Part shown: one piece after another, positions 34,575 to 45,676 of the stretch
Layout: every line of letters begins with the position of its first letter
Position numbering within the stretch: the stretch's first letter is position 1
Assembly: GCF_910592395.1 (NCBI RefSeq)
Contig: NC_088308.1
Span: 11,235,001-11,299,000 of the forward strand
DNA length: 64,000 bases
DNA from: Lineus longissimus
Taxonomy: Eukaryota > Nemertea > Pilidiophora > Heteronemertea > Lineidae
Direction of reading: 5' to 3'
Notes under the pieces: model-generated
The model's input: only the letters and a program-made list of their open reading frames with translations
The model's database searches: none
Told to the model about the DNA's origin: nothing
Program-made: the position numbers and the translations under genes

Positions 34575-34675
34575 TTGTGGGCACGTTTACCCCTGTGGAA
34601 AGCCTGTGGAAAGCTGTGGACAGCTGAATTGAATATGTTCAATTTTCGGAGACCTGTTGCTCATGGGACAGGAAG

Positions 34676-34808
34676 ATGGCTATATCAAGATTTTGTGATC
34701 TTTGGGGGGTGCAAGAATGTATTTTCAACGTCAAGTCCCCTCTGTACTACGATAGGAACGAAAAGAGGAAAAAGATCGCCGAAATCGCTACTGAATTGGA
34801 CGTCACCG
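34676..34808 (+). CDS. MADF-domain first exon (partial gene)
   Basis: From ATG (aagATGGct context), 44 codons read MAISRFCDLW and then ECIFNVKSPLYYDRNEKRKK followed by IAEIATELDVT. It ends in phase 1 at an ideal donor, ACCG|gtaaggt. The aromatic start, the 'C.FNVKSP.YYDR..KR' stretch and 'EIA.EL' are the first two helices of a MADF (Myb/SANT-like) DNA-binding domain, found in transcription factors and in accessory proteins of DNA transposons. The third helix should lie in the next exon, which I could not locate on the plus strand. It could belong to a host gene divergent from the CARF-like gene, or to an eroded transposon. Confidence 0.6.
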
Positions 34809-35486
34809 GTAAGGTTCACATCGGTAATGTTGGTATATATGCCCCGACCAATTTCAATACACGTTTACCCAAGAAATAAATGAATAAAATATACATGTAT
34901 TAATATCCAGTTTAATATTATTTGCTTGGAAGACAATACAAGAAAATTGGATGTAAACCCTGTGATTTGGATTGCAATTCATCCACTACTTATGAATCTA
35001 TGTTGGTCGTTTAAATCAGAATGAGGACAGAGCAAATCGCACGCGGAGCCACTTCCCTTTGCGTGGTACACAGGCTACAGTCCTATAGTCCAAAGATTCT
35101 GAGACAAAAAGGTAAATCTCATTCATGTTGATTATACTTGAGTGCTTGTACTGTTTTAATACCCGCCATTGTTTATGCTAACAGCAGATGACGCAATCAA
35201 GAAAATCGCATTTGTCTGGTTCGTCTTCGCCGAATGATGACAATAGTGAGGTTTCGCACCGTTGCGAACTACGAAAACCGAGCACGAAAAGCGTAATACG
35301 TCATCAATTTTTGCCTTCCCCAGTTCGTTATTGGAAGTTCGCTGTTCGTCGTCTTCAGTACATGGGTAATTTACATTGTGGAAATTGATTCTTTTTTTCT
35401 GATCGGCCGAACAGCGCATTGCGAATAACGGCTTGTGCATGGCGTAATCACTTTATGTGTGAATAGATGTCGGGTTTAGTATTTGG

Positions 35487-35495
35487 TATATATAA
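35487..35495 (+). promoter_or_regulatory. TATA box of the Myb-like transposon gene
   Basis: tatatataa, about 30 bp upstream of a short leader (about 35,511-35,540) that ends at donor GAAGAG|gtaagt. The next acceptor, ccttttacag at 35,938, is 7 bp before a Kozak-type ATG (atcaagATGG). Confidence 0.6.
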
Positions 35496-35945
35496 GGCAC
35501 GAGGATTTTGCAGATTATTCGTTCGTTTTGCGTCGAAGAGGTAAGTCCGAAACATATATGTCACATGTTGCGCGGTGCAGGCCCATGGACATACAAATGC
35601 CGTAGGCTTCTGGCTAAAGTACAGTACCTATGTATACATGTGCATAAAAAGGGTATCCAGTATTTTTACTACAAAAAAAGTGTGGAAGTCAACTCTTAGC
35701 TCGTTCAGTTTCCACAGAACGTTTTTGTACCAGACGATAGTAGGGTGCGAAGTTGCTCAACGTTTTACCTATTGGACATCTGGGGGAAGGGGGCTGACGG
35801 CAGGGGCTAATCCAGGAATTTTGTGATGGAAGCAGAAATTGCGACGTGTGCGCCATGACTGCAGCACATTATGGTGTGTAAGCTTGCTTCCAATTATGCT
35901 TTTTCTCAAAAGGTCGTAACTCATTCATCCTTTTACAGCATCAAG

Positions 35946-37535
35946 ATGGCACTCATCGTCACACAACCCTACAACAAGACTCTGGATGAGGTCATGCTCC
36001 GCGAGGTCGTGGCGCGGCGAATCAACCCCGCCAAAGGAAAGTCTTCTGCAGCTGCATGGCAAGGGGTCACAGACGCGGTAAACATCTACTTAGAAAAGGA
36101 CAAGAAGAAGGTTACCCTCAGGCAAACCACCGACCGGGCCAGACTTCTTCTAAAACAACACCGGCAAGCAGAGAGCCAGTCTGAAAAAGCGTGAGTTGAA
36201 CTTTAAATCGCACTCTTTTTTACGTCGAAAAACTTCTACCACGGGATGCAAATTCTAAAGGGTTACAGAGAGGGTGGATGGCTCACAGACCCCGCCTCTC
36301 CCAGAAATGTAGGAAACTCCCTTGCCCCCTCCCCCGAAAGAACGACGAGGCTTTAACTACCCACGGGACCATCCATCGACCAGTCCGTCCTTCAGTATAC
36401 ACTCTGAGGGACGGATTATTTTACGAGTTTATTTTTGTTTATGTGCAGGAGTGGTGTGGATGAGGAAGAAGAAAGAGAAGCTCAACGTCTCCTGACAGAT
36501 TGGGTGCTTCGATCTCCTCGACCAACCGGATGTTAAAGAGCAAAAACCGAAAAAAACAAAGGTCAAGAAGGATGACGCGAAATTGGAAGCAAAGGGACTA
36601 CTAATCAGAGACTCAGCAATGCGGTCTTTGACAAAAGAAGGTAAATAGGTGCTATGATGCTTGTCACTTTTAGCTAAAAGATGGCAGCACCCGATACACG
36701 GGTGTGGTAAAAAAAGAAAACTTGGAAAATAGCATCGGCTCCTGGACACCTTAAGTGCTAATTCAATTACCAAAACCTTGATTTTGTGAGAACTCAGAGA
36801 TGTATGGATATCCATATGAATTTGATGGTATGGAAATTAACCCCTTCCAGACTGCACAATCAAGGCACTAATGTTACATACAGTTTGCTTTCAATTATCC
36901 TTGGAATTGAGTTTCGGGGATAATTCTCTAAGCCAGGGAGGGGGAAACACTGATTATGGATGAAAAGCTCACACTGTTGAGCCTTAATGTTCGTCCAGCC
37001 TGCTGGCCCTTGTGCCACCACCAATCCAGTCCTGACCGTCAGGAAATCAGACCGATATATCGAATGCCACCACTGTTGTTCAAAAGGGTCAACAACTTGT
37101 GTGTGACAGAGAGATCTTTTGTTTGAGACTAAGATTCTTTTCATTTCATTCCAGACAAGAACACTGCCAATCCTTTTGAACAAGCCCCTAGAAGCAGATC
37201 CTGATCTTGAATCTGAGGATGGTGCAGTCGCCACGGTAAGTGGCCCTCTGACTCCACCCACACGGAAGAGGAAAATGCAATCTGACGTTATCGAGTATCT
37301 AACAGAAAAAAATGAAAAGGACGACCGTTTGCGGGCGGATGAAATTAGTTTCAAGGAAAGAGGCTGGATAAAGAGGCTGAGTTGCGAGAGAAGGAACTGA
37401 ATTTGCAAAGAGAACGACTTGACAAGGACACCAAGTTGCGTGAAGAGGATATAAAGTTACAGAATGCAGCGTGAACAGCAAAAGCAGATGTCAAACCTTA
37501 TGATGGCTCTGCTTAAGAACCATGCAAAGGAATAA
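35946..37535 (+). pseudogene. Harbinger-type Myb/SANT-like accessory gene, spliced, frameshifted
   Basis: Coding exons 35946-36190 (donor gtgagt), 36449-36640 (acceptor tttatgtgcag, donor gtaaat) and 37155-37535 (acceptor ttcattccag, stop TAA). Exon one reads MALIVTQPYNKTLDEVMLRE and then AWQGVTDAVNIYL and TTDRARLLLKQHR, a Myb/SANT-like fold of the type that binds transposon ends. Exon two is acidic (EEEEREAQRLL) then lysine-rich. The last exon has DVIEYLTEKNEKDDRLRADE and a coiled coil of KEAELREKELNLQRERL type ending NLMMALLKNHAKE. Such Myb-like proteins work with the Harbinger transposase and help its nuclear entry. At least four single-base frame breaks (near 36,505, 37,185, 37,365 and 37,460) suggest it is no longer intact. 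Confidence 0.72.
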
Positions 37536-38180
37536 TACATACCGTTAAGCTGTTATAAATTACATCAGGAGAGACTTCCATTTTCCAGAAGGTAGTAGAC
37601 TGAGTGTATTTTCATTTGAAGAAACTCACCGCCATTCGGAAACTGGAGATCTCTTGTGCTGTATACGTATATTACATCACTGTTAATCATGATTCTTGCA
37701 GCATGTTACAAGATGATCAACACAAATTTCCATTGCCTAATCTTGCTTATAATTGCAGACTATTATAAGCATATGCAATTCCATTCCCTGTTCATTGAAA
37801 AACTAGCCAGTGAAACTTTACTTTAACACACATTGAAAGAACACTAATTCAAAACTTGTTTGCTTTATTTTAAAGATATAATCTGAAATTAAACTTGATA
37901 GAAGTCCTCAAAGTACATTATATTGTTGATACATTTCTTTTTCTCGATTTTCAACTTTGTTAGATTTGTTAGTTTTTTTTGCTGTTGTTATGTAACGGTA
38001 CTTAAGGTATATGTATCTCTTTTAAATTAATTGTGGAGTCCAATTTGTTTCCTGGAAGTAGAACATGAAGTCCTGTTTTGATGACATACACCTCTGGTAA
38101 CTACGAATAAACTGTCATTACATGCATTTCACAGTTACATTTTCTTCCTTTTCTTGCACTGCTGTCCATTACGGTAAAAG

Positions 38181-38939
38181 TCATCCAAGATAGACCTCCA
38201 GATCAGGTGGCGGGACGTTGAAGTACGTAGAAGACACAGAGCCATACAAACATGTATGACAGTTCACGAGCAAACCACCGACAAGGTACAGTTTAGCGAC
38301 TGATTGCAAGAAAACCTTTAAGTTCTTTTTGAAGTCCAGAAAAGCAAACTGCTGAATCAATTTACCAAATTGCCATTCAACTGCCTCGCGCACCGACGAC
38401 ATGGCCCTGTTGAAAATTACTTCGTTCTGACCAACAGCATTCCTATATGGAGGTATGAGACAGTCCCGTGTCGGATAGGCTGGGTCCCTATATAAGCAGA
38501 ATATGTCGTGGTTTCTGTCCTCCCACCCTCCTGCCTGGAGCTGTTCAAGAACGCCACTCTGTGTGAGCAAGAAGCAGTCATGTCTCCGACCTTCGACAGG
38601 ACCAAGGAGGTTGGCGATCATCCCATCCGGTGTCACAATCGATTGAAAGTTTAAGACGTGCACCCTCTTGTGGCCGTTGTAGCATATGCGCTGTAGATGA
38701 ATCGGACGGCATAGGCCTATGGGCTTCACCGTCCCATCTATGAAGCCAATGCAGTTGCGAAGTGGGGCACCTTTAGCGTGAATGGCATCGGCGAATTCTT
38801 GAAATCAGTTCACAAGTCAGGGCTGATTGATATCGGCGATTTTGCCAGCGAAGTTGTCGTATGTGAAGTCGAGTACAGATAAAACTGAAGACAAGCCTAT
38901 CGGCGTCTGATTCACAATGTGGTTTGTGAGGAGTGTCAT
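38181..38939 (-). pseudogene. PIF/Harbinger DDE transposase (C-terminal catalytic part), two nonsense codons
   Basis: Read from an ATG at 38939, one frame of 253 codons carries the DDE_4-type catalytic core. First Asp in CIGFIDGTVKP, second Asp in LLGPVEGRRHDCFLL, catalytic Glu in VREAVEWQFGKL, and an end YFNVPPPDLEVYLG typical of this superfamily. Two in-frame TGA codons (38819-38817 and 38807-38805) sit where Trp would be expected, so a single G-to-A change explains each. All three catalytic residues are present. The enzyme would cut and paste the element using the inverted ends. It is convergent with the Myb-like gene 650 bp away. Upstream exons were not identified, because the region above 38,940 is taken by a LINE tail and a MITE. 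Confidence 0.85.
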
Positions 38940-39001
38940 AGTCGTCAACAGTGTAGCTTACGTATTTCGAAGACCAGTGGAATTGGCGGCGTCAAATTAT
39001 T

Positions 39002-39179
39002 AGTGAAATTTATAATTTACAAATTACAAATTACAAATCGTTTATTGAAACCGTGTAAAAAGTTACATTTTACATAAGATGAAAGTACAATGACCATAAG
39101 TGCAGTGTGGACACATTCGGTAAGAAGAAAGAGTGGGAGAAGATTGGTGATCATAAATGAGGTATGTAGTATTCAGCAG
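39002..39179 (-). mobile_element. LINE 3'-end fragment with (ATTTGTA)n-like tail
   Basis: In minus orientation the sequence runs into aatgtaactttttacacggt, then caataaacg and a tail of repeated attaca/attgta words. This is the form of a LINE 3' end with polyadenylation-like signal. It resembles the tail of the LINE at 42.5 kb. Confidence 0.5.
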
Positions 39180-39185
39180 TGTTGA

Positions 39186-40116
39186 CCCGGCGGGCAGAAA
39201 ATGCATGCTGCATACCGTCTGCAGACTGGGGGTTTTCTCATGAGTCAATAGAATCTAAGGTCTGGAATTAGGGGACCATATCAGCACTTGCTTTCAGCCA
39301 ACTTCTGTATTAAAATTAAGATCTGGAATTAGGGGACCATCTCAACAGTTGCCATGTGATTTTCACACTAAAAAATAAGAGGCCATTTCAGGTATATGCC
39401 AAACGGTAGAACAAAGATTATCTAGGCCGTTGTGCAAACAGGCTTTGCGATACACCACGAGTTGGGGTGTAGGCCTAAATTCCTTTAACTGTGAACCAAG
39501 TGCATCCACTGGCACGCTACATGTATGTGTGACTCGCACGGATTTAGCACGTAGGGCCTACATGATGCTAATCAGCTAGGATGTATCTTGTGACCAGGAC
39601 TGTAGTAATAAACATTTGCCTGAAAACATTTTTTATTTGGCCTAACAACACCTGTTTAGAATGTCAAAGAGGCCGGTATTTTCACTTAACATCAAGAGAC
39701 AGAGGAGAACTGTCAAGGTGGGTGTTTGATATACAATGGTTTTCTGTTCCCTGGGTTTCTTCATTCTGTTATCTTTAATTATATTTACCCATGTCATTCA
39801 GCACTTTTTATCATGAAATGCTGCCTTTGAAACGAACCCAACCTTGCCGGCCAATCAACCAGGCGCACGAGGCACAACAGGCCGATACAATATACATGTT
39901 CTGTATTAAGTACGTCATCTGTCATGCACACCCAAAAAAATCTTCCTGCAAGATGATTCACAGGTAATTCAAATATAAGAAAACAAACTTTGAAAAAAAG
40001 TTGGCGCAAAGCAACTACTGATATGGTCCCCTAATTCCAAACCTTAGATTCTATTGACTCATGAGAAAACCCCCAGTCTGCAGACGGTATGCAGCATGCA
40101 TTTTCTGCCCGCCGGG
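39186..40116. mobile_element. Foldback DNA element, 931 bp, ~100-bp TIRs, 6-bp target duplication
   Basis: Left end cccggcgggcagaaaatgca and right end its reverse complement, matching for ~100 bp with one or two differences (to accatatcag). Both sides are flanked by tgttga (39180-39185 and 40117-40122). There is no open frame with a recognisable transposase, so it is non-autonomous. It lies inside the Harbinger element, so it is younger. Confidence 0.93.
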
Positions 40117-40316
40117 TGTTGACCTACAAGGTTCTAATATGAAATATGCCACACGTTGGGAGCATGCAAGGCCTAGTACAATACACCATCATCACAATCA
40201 AATATTTCAATAATACACTGTCAACGAGAGTGAATGTTCAACCATCATCACGTGCATTGTAGTGTACATCCCCCATGACGGCTTGCGCCCCGCTGTTATC
40301 GAAACACCGTCACCCC

Positions 40317-40478
40317 TTCGAACGGATTACGAAAAGAGGAAGAAGCAGGTCCGCATTTATCGAAATATTGCTAAATATAATTGTCAAAATTTTACAATTC
40401 GAACGGATTACGAAAAGAGGAAGAAGCAGGTCCGCATTTATCGAAATATTGCTAAATATAATTGTCAAAATTTTACAA
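40317..40478 (+). repeat. Perfect 81-bp tandem duplication (2 copies)
   Basis: The block beginning ttcgaacggattacgaaaag occurs at 40317-40397 and 40398-40478. Being 27 codons long it keeps frame, which produces an open frame of 90 codons; I see no family signature in it. Confidence 0.85.
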
Positions 40479-41400
40479 ATCACCAATCACAAAAAGAAAT
40501 AATGATGCAATTACCCAAAATAGATGACATTTGACCACTGGTATAATTCCGCCATCTTGGATATCGGCATCGTCACCACCACTTCAAATTCTAAAGTCTT
40601 ATTCAGGCCTAATATGTGTCACCTGCTGTGGTAAAATGGCTTGTTTTATCAATAAATAACAAAATATGATCTTTGTAAATAAAATCGGAGATCTTCTGGT
40701 GTGTTTTTATGTGAATTTATTACGAACTATCAATGCAGCGCAGGGCAGCCATCGTTCTCAGGCGTAGTGGCGATGCGATAACCTTTTTACATTTCCACAT
40801 CCGCGGCACTGCTTTTCAAGATGGTGGCAATTTACCAGTGCTAGAGGCGTTGAAAAAATTGAGAGTAGGCCCCTAATGAATAAATTCTCAACGATATCGA
40901 TATATTTTCGTAATTCCAGCACTACTATTCAACAATGAACGTCCACCGACAATCCCACTTGACGAATATTAATATCAATTCATATCGTATATCTTAAAAC
41001 GCTTTTATTTCATTTTAAAAAGAGTTATCGAGTGAACGATGACCTCCTACCGTACCCTCGAAATAAACAGCCAAAATGACCACAAAAACACCTTTTTAGA
41101 AAAAAAACAGCGATTTTTACGAAATAAATGTCATCAGAGACGAAACTAGACACTAATTTAGCTAGGTATGCACAGTAATAGTACCTGAAGTGATCGATTT
41201 CAAGGAGAAAATACACTGAAAACAACTTTTCAGGAACAGAAATAAGATCACATTGTGAATAACAGAAGACAACGAAAAACTACAGAACATATTATGCGAC
41301 TATTACGACAGTATAACTGGTGTGTCTACAAACACCACATCACGAACATTCGTATTTCGTATTTCGTAATTTATGCGAAACTCGATATTTTTGCAAACTA
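40479..41400. other. AT-rich interior of the Harbinger element, no gene seen
   Basis: No coding signature. tttcgtatttcgtaattta-type words near the right end are sub-terminal repeats of the element. Confidence 0.4.
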
Positions 41401-41471
41401 CGAAATACGAACACGGACTCGATTTTCGTGCTCGGTTTTCGTAGTTCTTAACGGTGCGGAACCTCACTAAT

Positions 41472-42530
41472 ACCCTACAAAACCTAAAAACCTACGAACG
41501 TCCTCCGAACTCTGAGGAACAGGCCAGAATGCGGCATCAATCTTGTTTTTGTCAGGCTCAATGCCAGATGCTGAAACAGTGTGACCAAGGTATTTGATCA
41601 TCTCCATAAGGAACGAACATTTGGAAGGTTTGAGCTTCAAACCGCACTCCCTGAGACGGGTATTAACACATGCTCTAAGCGCTCCAGATGTTCTTCTATG
41701 GTCTTTCAGAATATGTAAATAAGACACTCACGATGATGGATATCCTGAAGACAACGCTCCATCAAACGCTGGAATGTACTAGGCGCATTGCACAAGCCAA
41801 AAGGAAGGACATGGAACTAAAAAAATCCAAGATTTCCAGCAGTAAAGGCAGTTCGTTCCCTATGAACTCCCTATAACTCGCATTGCCAGTAGCCAGAACG
41901 AAGATCAAGTGAGGTAAAATACTTGCCTGCTGACAGACAATCGAGAGTTTCGTCAAGTCTGGGAAGGGCATACGAGTCCCGGATGGTCCTCCGGTTGAGC
42001 TCACGAAAATCAACACACAGGCGTAGACTCTTGTCCTTTTTGCGGACCAGGATCATATTGAAGGCCCAAGGACTCTTAGAATGCCTTATTATTCCAGCCC
42101 GAAGCATTTGTTCAAGATGAGTTCTGACTTCATCATACATCGCCGGAGGGATGCGACGACAACGCTGTTTGAATGGCACAGTGTCAAACAATTCAATCCG
42201 ATGCTTGACAAGCTTGCAGCATCCCAGATCATCATTAGAAAGAGAAAAGACATCAGAATATTTTACACAGAAAGATATCAAGTCAGACAGAAGTGACCTT
42301 GAGCCGAGATGAGAAAGACCAATTGAATATAAAAGTTTGTTCTGATGTTCAGACAAAGGAGAAGAAGAAACAAGCCGGTCCGTAGTAGCAAGATTCAATG
42401 ACTGGACACTCGAGGACTGGGTAGATGAGGAAAAGTCCACAGAAGTGCTAAGTTCTTCACGTCTCGACAATGACTCGGCTCGAACCAGCCGACACAAGAC
42501 AGCTTTCCTCCCGTGATTATAGATACAACA
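41472..42530 (-). pseudogene. Ty3/gypsy reverse transcriptase, catalytic motif deleted
   Basis: Minus-strand translation gives VKHRIELFDTVPFKQRCRRI, LEQMLRAGIIRHSKSPWAFN, VRKKDKSLRLCVDFRELNRR and YFTSLDLRSGYWQ, the order of a Ty3/gypsy reverse transcriptase through motif A. After a frame break it continues VLPFGLCNAPSTFQRLMERC. Where the YxDD motif should follow LIY, the sequence jumps to DHRRTSGALR with a stop, so the catalytic pair is lost. It resumes with KCSFLMEMIKYLGHTVS and ends at RRFLGFVGY, right beside the Harbinger right end. The upstream protease part lies at 45.68-46.60 kb, beyond a LINE. Confidence 0.9.
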
Positions 42531-42879
42531 TCCAACCCGCTCCTTTCTACGACCTTTTTTTTTTAATTTGTAATTTGTGATTTATTTGGCCAACATAATA
42601 ATTAAAGTACATGTATGAGATTTTTAACAGTGGAAATAACGGCCAGGGACACAGCCAAGATCAACAATCGCTTACGGCTGTGCCCCTGCTGAAATTAAAT
42701 AAATTTAAGAGAAAGGACAAACAAACACAAAAAGTACCTCTGGGTAAGAACCTGCATGGAACAGCTAGATACACAAAAGGGTTAGTATGAAATTTACTCG
42801 AATTGTAATGTTTTCGATATTAAAAATCAGGAATGAGCACATACATAACAGTGTGGAATTACACAGCGAGAACTGTATA

Positions 42880-44764
42880 ATCCCAAAAAATAATTTTTTA
42901 ATAGGTACTGAAGCCATGACGACTGTGAGTGTGAATTTTGTCCGAAACCAAGGAAGGGAGGGAATTGAAGATAGCGACAATACTATAAAGTGGTCTTTTT
43001 TGGCTAAAGTTAAGTCTGCATCGTGGAGTTATCAATTTCTGCCCGTTTCTAGTATTGTGAGGATGTACTTGGTCATTTGTTTTGATAGTGTTATGCATGA
43101 AGTAGCCCGGAAGGTCATTATTGAAAAATTTGTATAGGAATTTCATTTGTAGAAGTGAGTGTTAGTCTGTTAATTTCAATACTTTTAAAGTCTTAAAAAG
43201 AGGTTCAGTATGGGCAATAAGCTTTCTGTTTGTGATCACTCGAATAGCCTTTTTTTAAGTTTAAGGATAGAGTCATGTTCGTAGCCCCAGGACAGTAGCT
43301 GATAATTTAGATGTGGAGTAATGAGGGCGTGGTACACAGTAACTAAGGTTTTTTTATTAACATAGGATTTGAGGTGTTTCAAAATTCCAATTGCTCGTGA
43401 TACCTTTAAGGCTATCTTACGTGTATGAGGGACCCGACTGAGGTATTTATGGAGTGTGAGGCCAAGAAAATCAAATTGTTCCACTCGATCAATCGGGATA
43501 TCGTGGATTTTTGGAGGTGATGTTGATGGCTTTTGAGTTAGACCGTTCGAAGATGATATATTTAGTTTTGGGGAGGTCTAGTGACAGTTTATTATAGCTT
43601 TTAGCCAATCGGCCAATTTTGATAATTCTGTGTTAATATTTACATTCATTTCGTTCAGATTTAGTTCAGACCCAAGGTTGTTTAATTCGCTCTCTAGAGT
43701 AGTGTCATCAGCGAACATGACGCTGTTAAAACTATCACTGGCTTTGTTGAGATCGTTAATATATATGATAAATAATAGAGGACCCAAAATAGACCCTTGG
43801 GGGACCCCTGTTTTGATTTTTGCACGAGTGGATTCTGTACCGCAGTAGTCAACAAATTGTTCCCGATTGAAAAGATAGTTACTCATTAGTGAAAGAGCTT
43901 TTGAATTTAGTCCATAATGTTTCAATTTACGCAGTAGTATGTTGTGATCTAGAGTGTCGATAGCCTTGCTAAGGTCCATAAAAATAGAAAGAGATTTATT
44001 GCCAGCATCAAGTGTTTTTATAGTTCTATCAATAAGTTCAGCTGCGGCCAAGTCGGTAGAGTGTTTTGGTCTGAAACCGTATTGACTGGAGTATAAAAGG
44101 TTATTTTCGGCAAAGTAGTTTCTAAATTGATCGTGGATTATTCTTTCGTAAATCTTAGATATTGAGGGCAACAGGGAAATGGGGTGGTAGTTGTCTATAG
44201 GAGGGCATTGTTGCCTTTTTTGTATAATGGGAGAACACGAGCTAATTTAAGACGATCAGGGAAAACACCAATGGACATTGAATGATTTATCATAACTGTC
44301 AGTGGTTTCACTATTTCATTTTTACATGCTTTTAATAACTTGGTTGAGATCCCATCCCACCCACAACTTGTTTTTGATTGTACATGTATTTGATCTATTG
44401 TTTTGGCAACTGTGTTCTCGGTAATGTTTCCGAAACTAAAGGTGTAAGGTTGTGGTTGCCCCAAATAGTCTGTAAAGTGAGAAGTTGAAACCCCGATGGC
44501 GGCAGATAAGTTTGGGCCCATATTTGACATGAAAATATTGAATTCATTTGCTATTACGATTTTGTCAGAGGTTTGAACTTCGTTAATTTGAAACGATTCT
44601 CGAACTTTGGTACTAGACCTCGATGATTTATTTATAAGGGTATTGATGGTTGACCAAGTTTTACGGGTATCATTTTTATTCATTTCTAGAACATTAGTAT
44701 GATAACTTTTTTTTGTGCTATTGATAAGCCGTCTTAGGACTTTGTTATAGTTTCGTTGTTGCAA
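42880..44764 (-). pseudogene. LINE ORF2 reverse transcriptase, frameshifted
   Basis: Blocks in three frames. 44764-44195 ends RLKLARVLPLYKKG. 44171-43578 includes SKIYERIIHDQFRNYF, YGFRPKHSTDLAA, MDLSKAIDTLDH (motif A), TGVPQGSILGPLLFIIYIND (motif B) and SVMFADDTTL (FADD, motif C intact). 43484-43236 is FLGLTL and the thumb. 43146-42898 is HNTRNGQKLITPRCR. The FADD and 'VPQGSILGP' motifs identify a non-LTR reverse transcriptase of the CR1/Jockey type. Several frame breaks make it inactive. Confidence 0.9.
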
Positions 44765-45233
44765 CGTGCGTATTTCAAGGTGGGGTGAGTTAGGCGGAGT
44801 GGCTTTTAGTTTCTTGTAAAGATTATCTCGTGTTTTAATCGAGTTTATAAGTGCATTTGTGATCCATGGGGAATTTTTATGCTTATATTTGTTGAATTTA
44901 GCTGTGATCAGGAGAAAGTTATCGTCCCTTACCTTACAGAGTAAGTCATGAAATTTATTGAAATTTGTATTAACGTCATTGTCAGTGGTCTCCTGAGTTG
45001 CTATTTCCCTTGTTATTTGTAAGTTGAAGTTCTCAGTTGCCGCTTCGGTATACTTCCGGTATTTGACTATTTGTTTATGTTTTTGTTGATTTTGAGTGAA
45101 TTTTACTTATTCCAATGAAATAGGCTTGGTGATCTGATATTCGGTTGGTGAGGATGCCAGTGACAGTTTTAGAGATGAGGGGGGAGAACCTATAGAAGAA
45201 GTTATCAATTAGGGTTTTCCAACGCGATGCGCC

Positions 45234-45674
45234 CTACTGATGTCCTGCGTGCCAACGTTTACTTTCAGTTTGGTGTTGAAAAGCTATCTTGCAATGTGGA
45301 CGCAAATTTTCATCAGGAGCTTCTTGGATCCCGTAAATACGGATGGAGTCCCTTCGCCCGTACATTTCAAGCTGCTCACATGTACTCTCTGACCAGTTCT
45401 GAGTTTCGTTGACACGTTTATCAAGCCTTTTGGACGCGGCAATTAGCTCCTCCGTATCCCGCTCGGTCTCCGACGCGAGGCGGGTGGTATCCGCTTTCAA
45501 TCGGTCGTCCGCACCTTTCAGTTCAAAAATTTCCGATTCTAGACGGGCAATCTGGTCCGTGAATCGTTTTGACACATCGACTATTGCAACATTTATGAGC
45601 TCCATGATTACTTGCTTTATCTTACTTCCCGCAAGAAGATCAGATACAGTTTTCTCGAGGTTATCAATCGACAT
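45234..45674 (-). pseudogene. LINE ORF1 fragment (coiled coil)
   Basis: MSIDNLEKTVSDLLAGSK followed by heptad-rich helices, and then YGRRDSIRIYGIQEAPDENL, the 'RR..IRI.GI.E...EN' signature of LINE ORF1 RNA-binding proteins. It is cut after about 130 codons by the internal deletion. Confidence 0.7.
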
Positions 45675-45676
45675 TG

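Larger units (their letters stand above)
35245..41468. mobile_element. Probable PIF/Harbinger DNA transposon, 6.2 kb, with inverted ends
   Basis: Left end agtgaggtttcgcaccgttg followed by gaactacgaaaaccgagcac (35245-35290). The right end is its inverse at about 41,420-41,468. Both sides are flanked by AAT, matching the 3-bp target duplications of this superfamily, though TAA/TTA is commoner. Inside lie a plus-strand Myb-like gene and a minus-strand DDE transposase in the convergent arrangement known for Harbinger. Caution: the right flank is gypsy pol, but the left flank does not continue that pol. The two ends could therefore belong to separate insertions, or the flank was rearranged later. 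Confidence 0.6.
42545..45675 (-). mobile_element. CR1/Jockey-group LINE, internally deleted, splitting the gypsy element
   Basis: Minus orientation, 5' end near 45,675, 3' end near 42,545 in an A-rich tail preceded by aataaatcacaaattacaaa. Contains an ORF1 start with coiled coil (45,674-45,300), the extreme C-terminus of the endonuclease (ILTNRISDHQ), linker and fingers (44,764-44,195), reverse transcriptase (44,190-43,578) and C-terminal domain (43,484-42,880). ORF1 is fused directly to the endonuclease end near 45,235, so most of the endonuclease is deleted. Several frameshifts. No clear target duplication was found at the two junctions. Confidence 0.85.
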
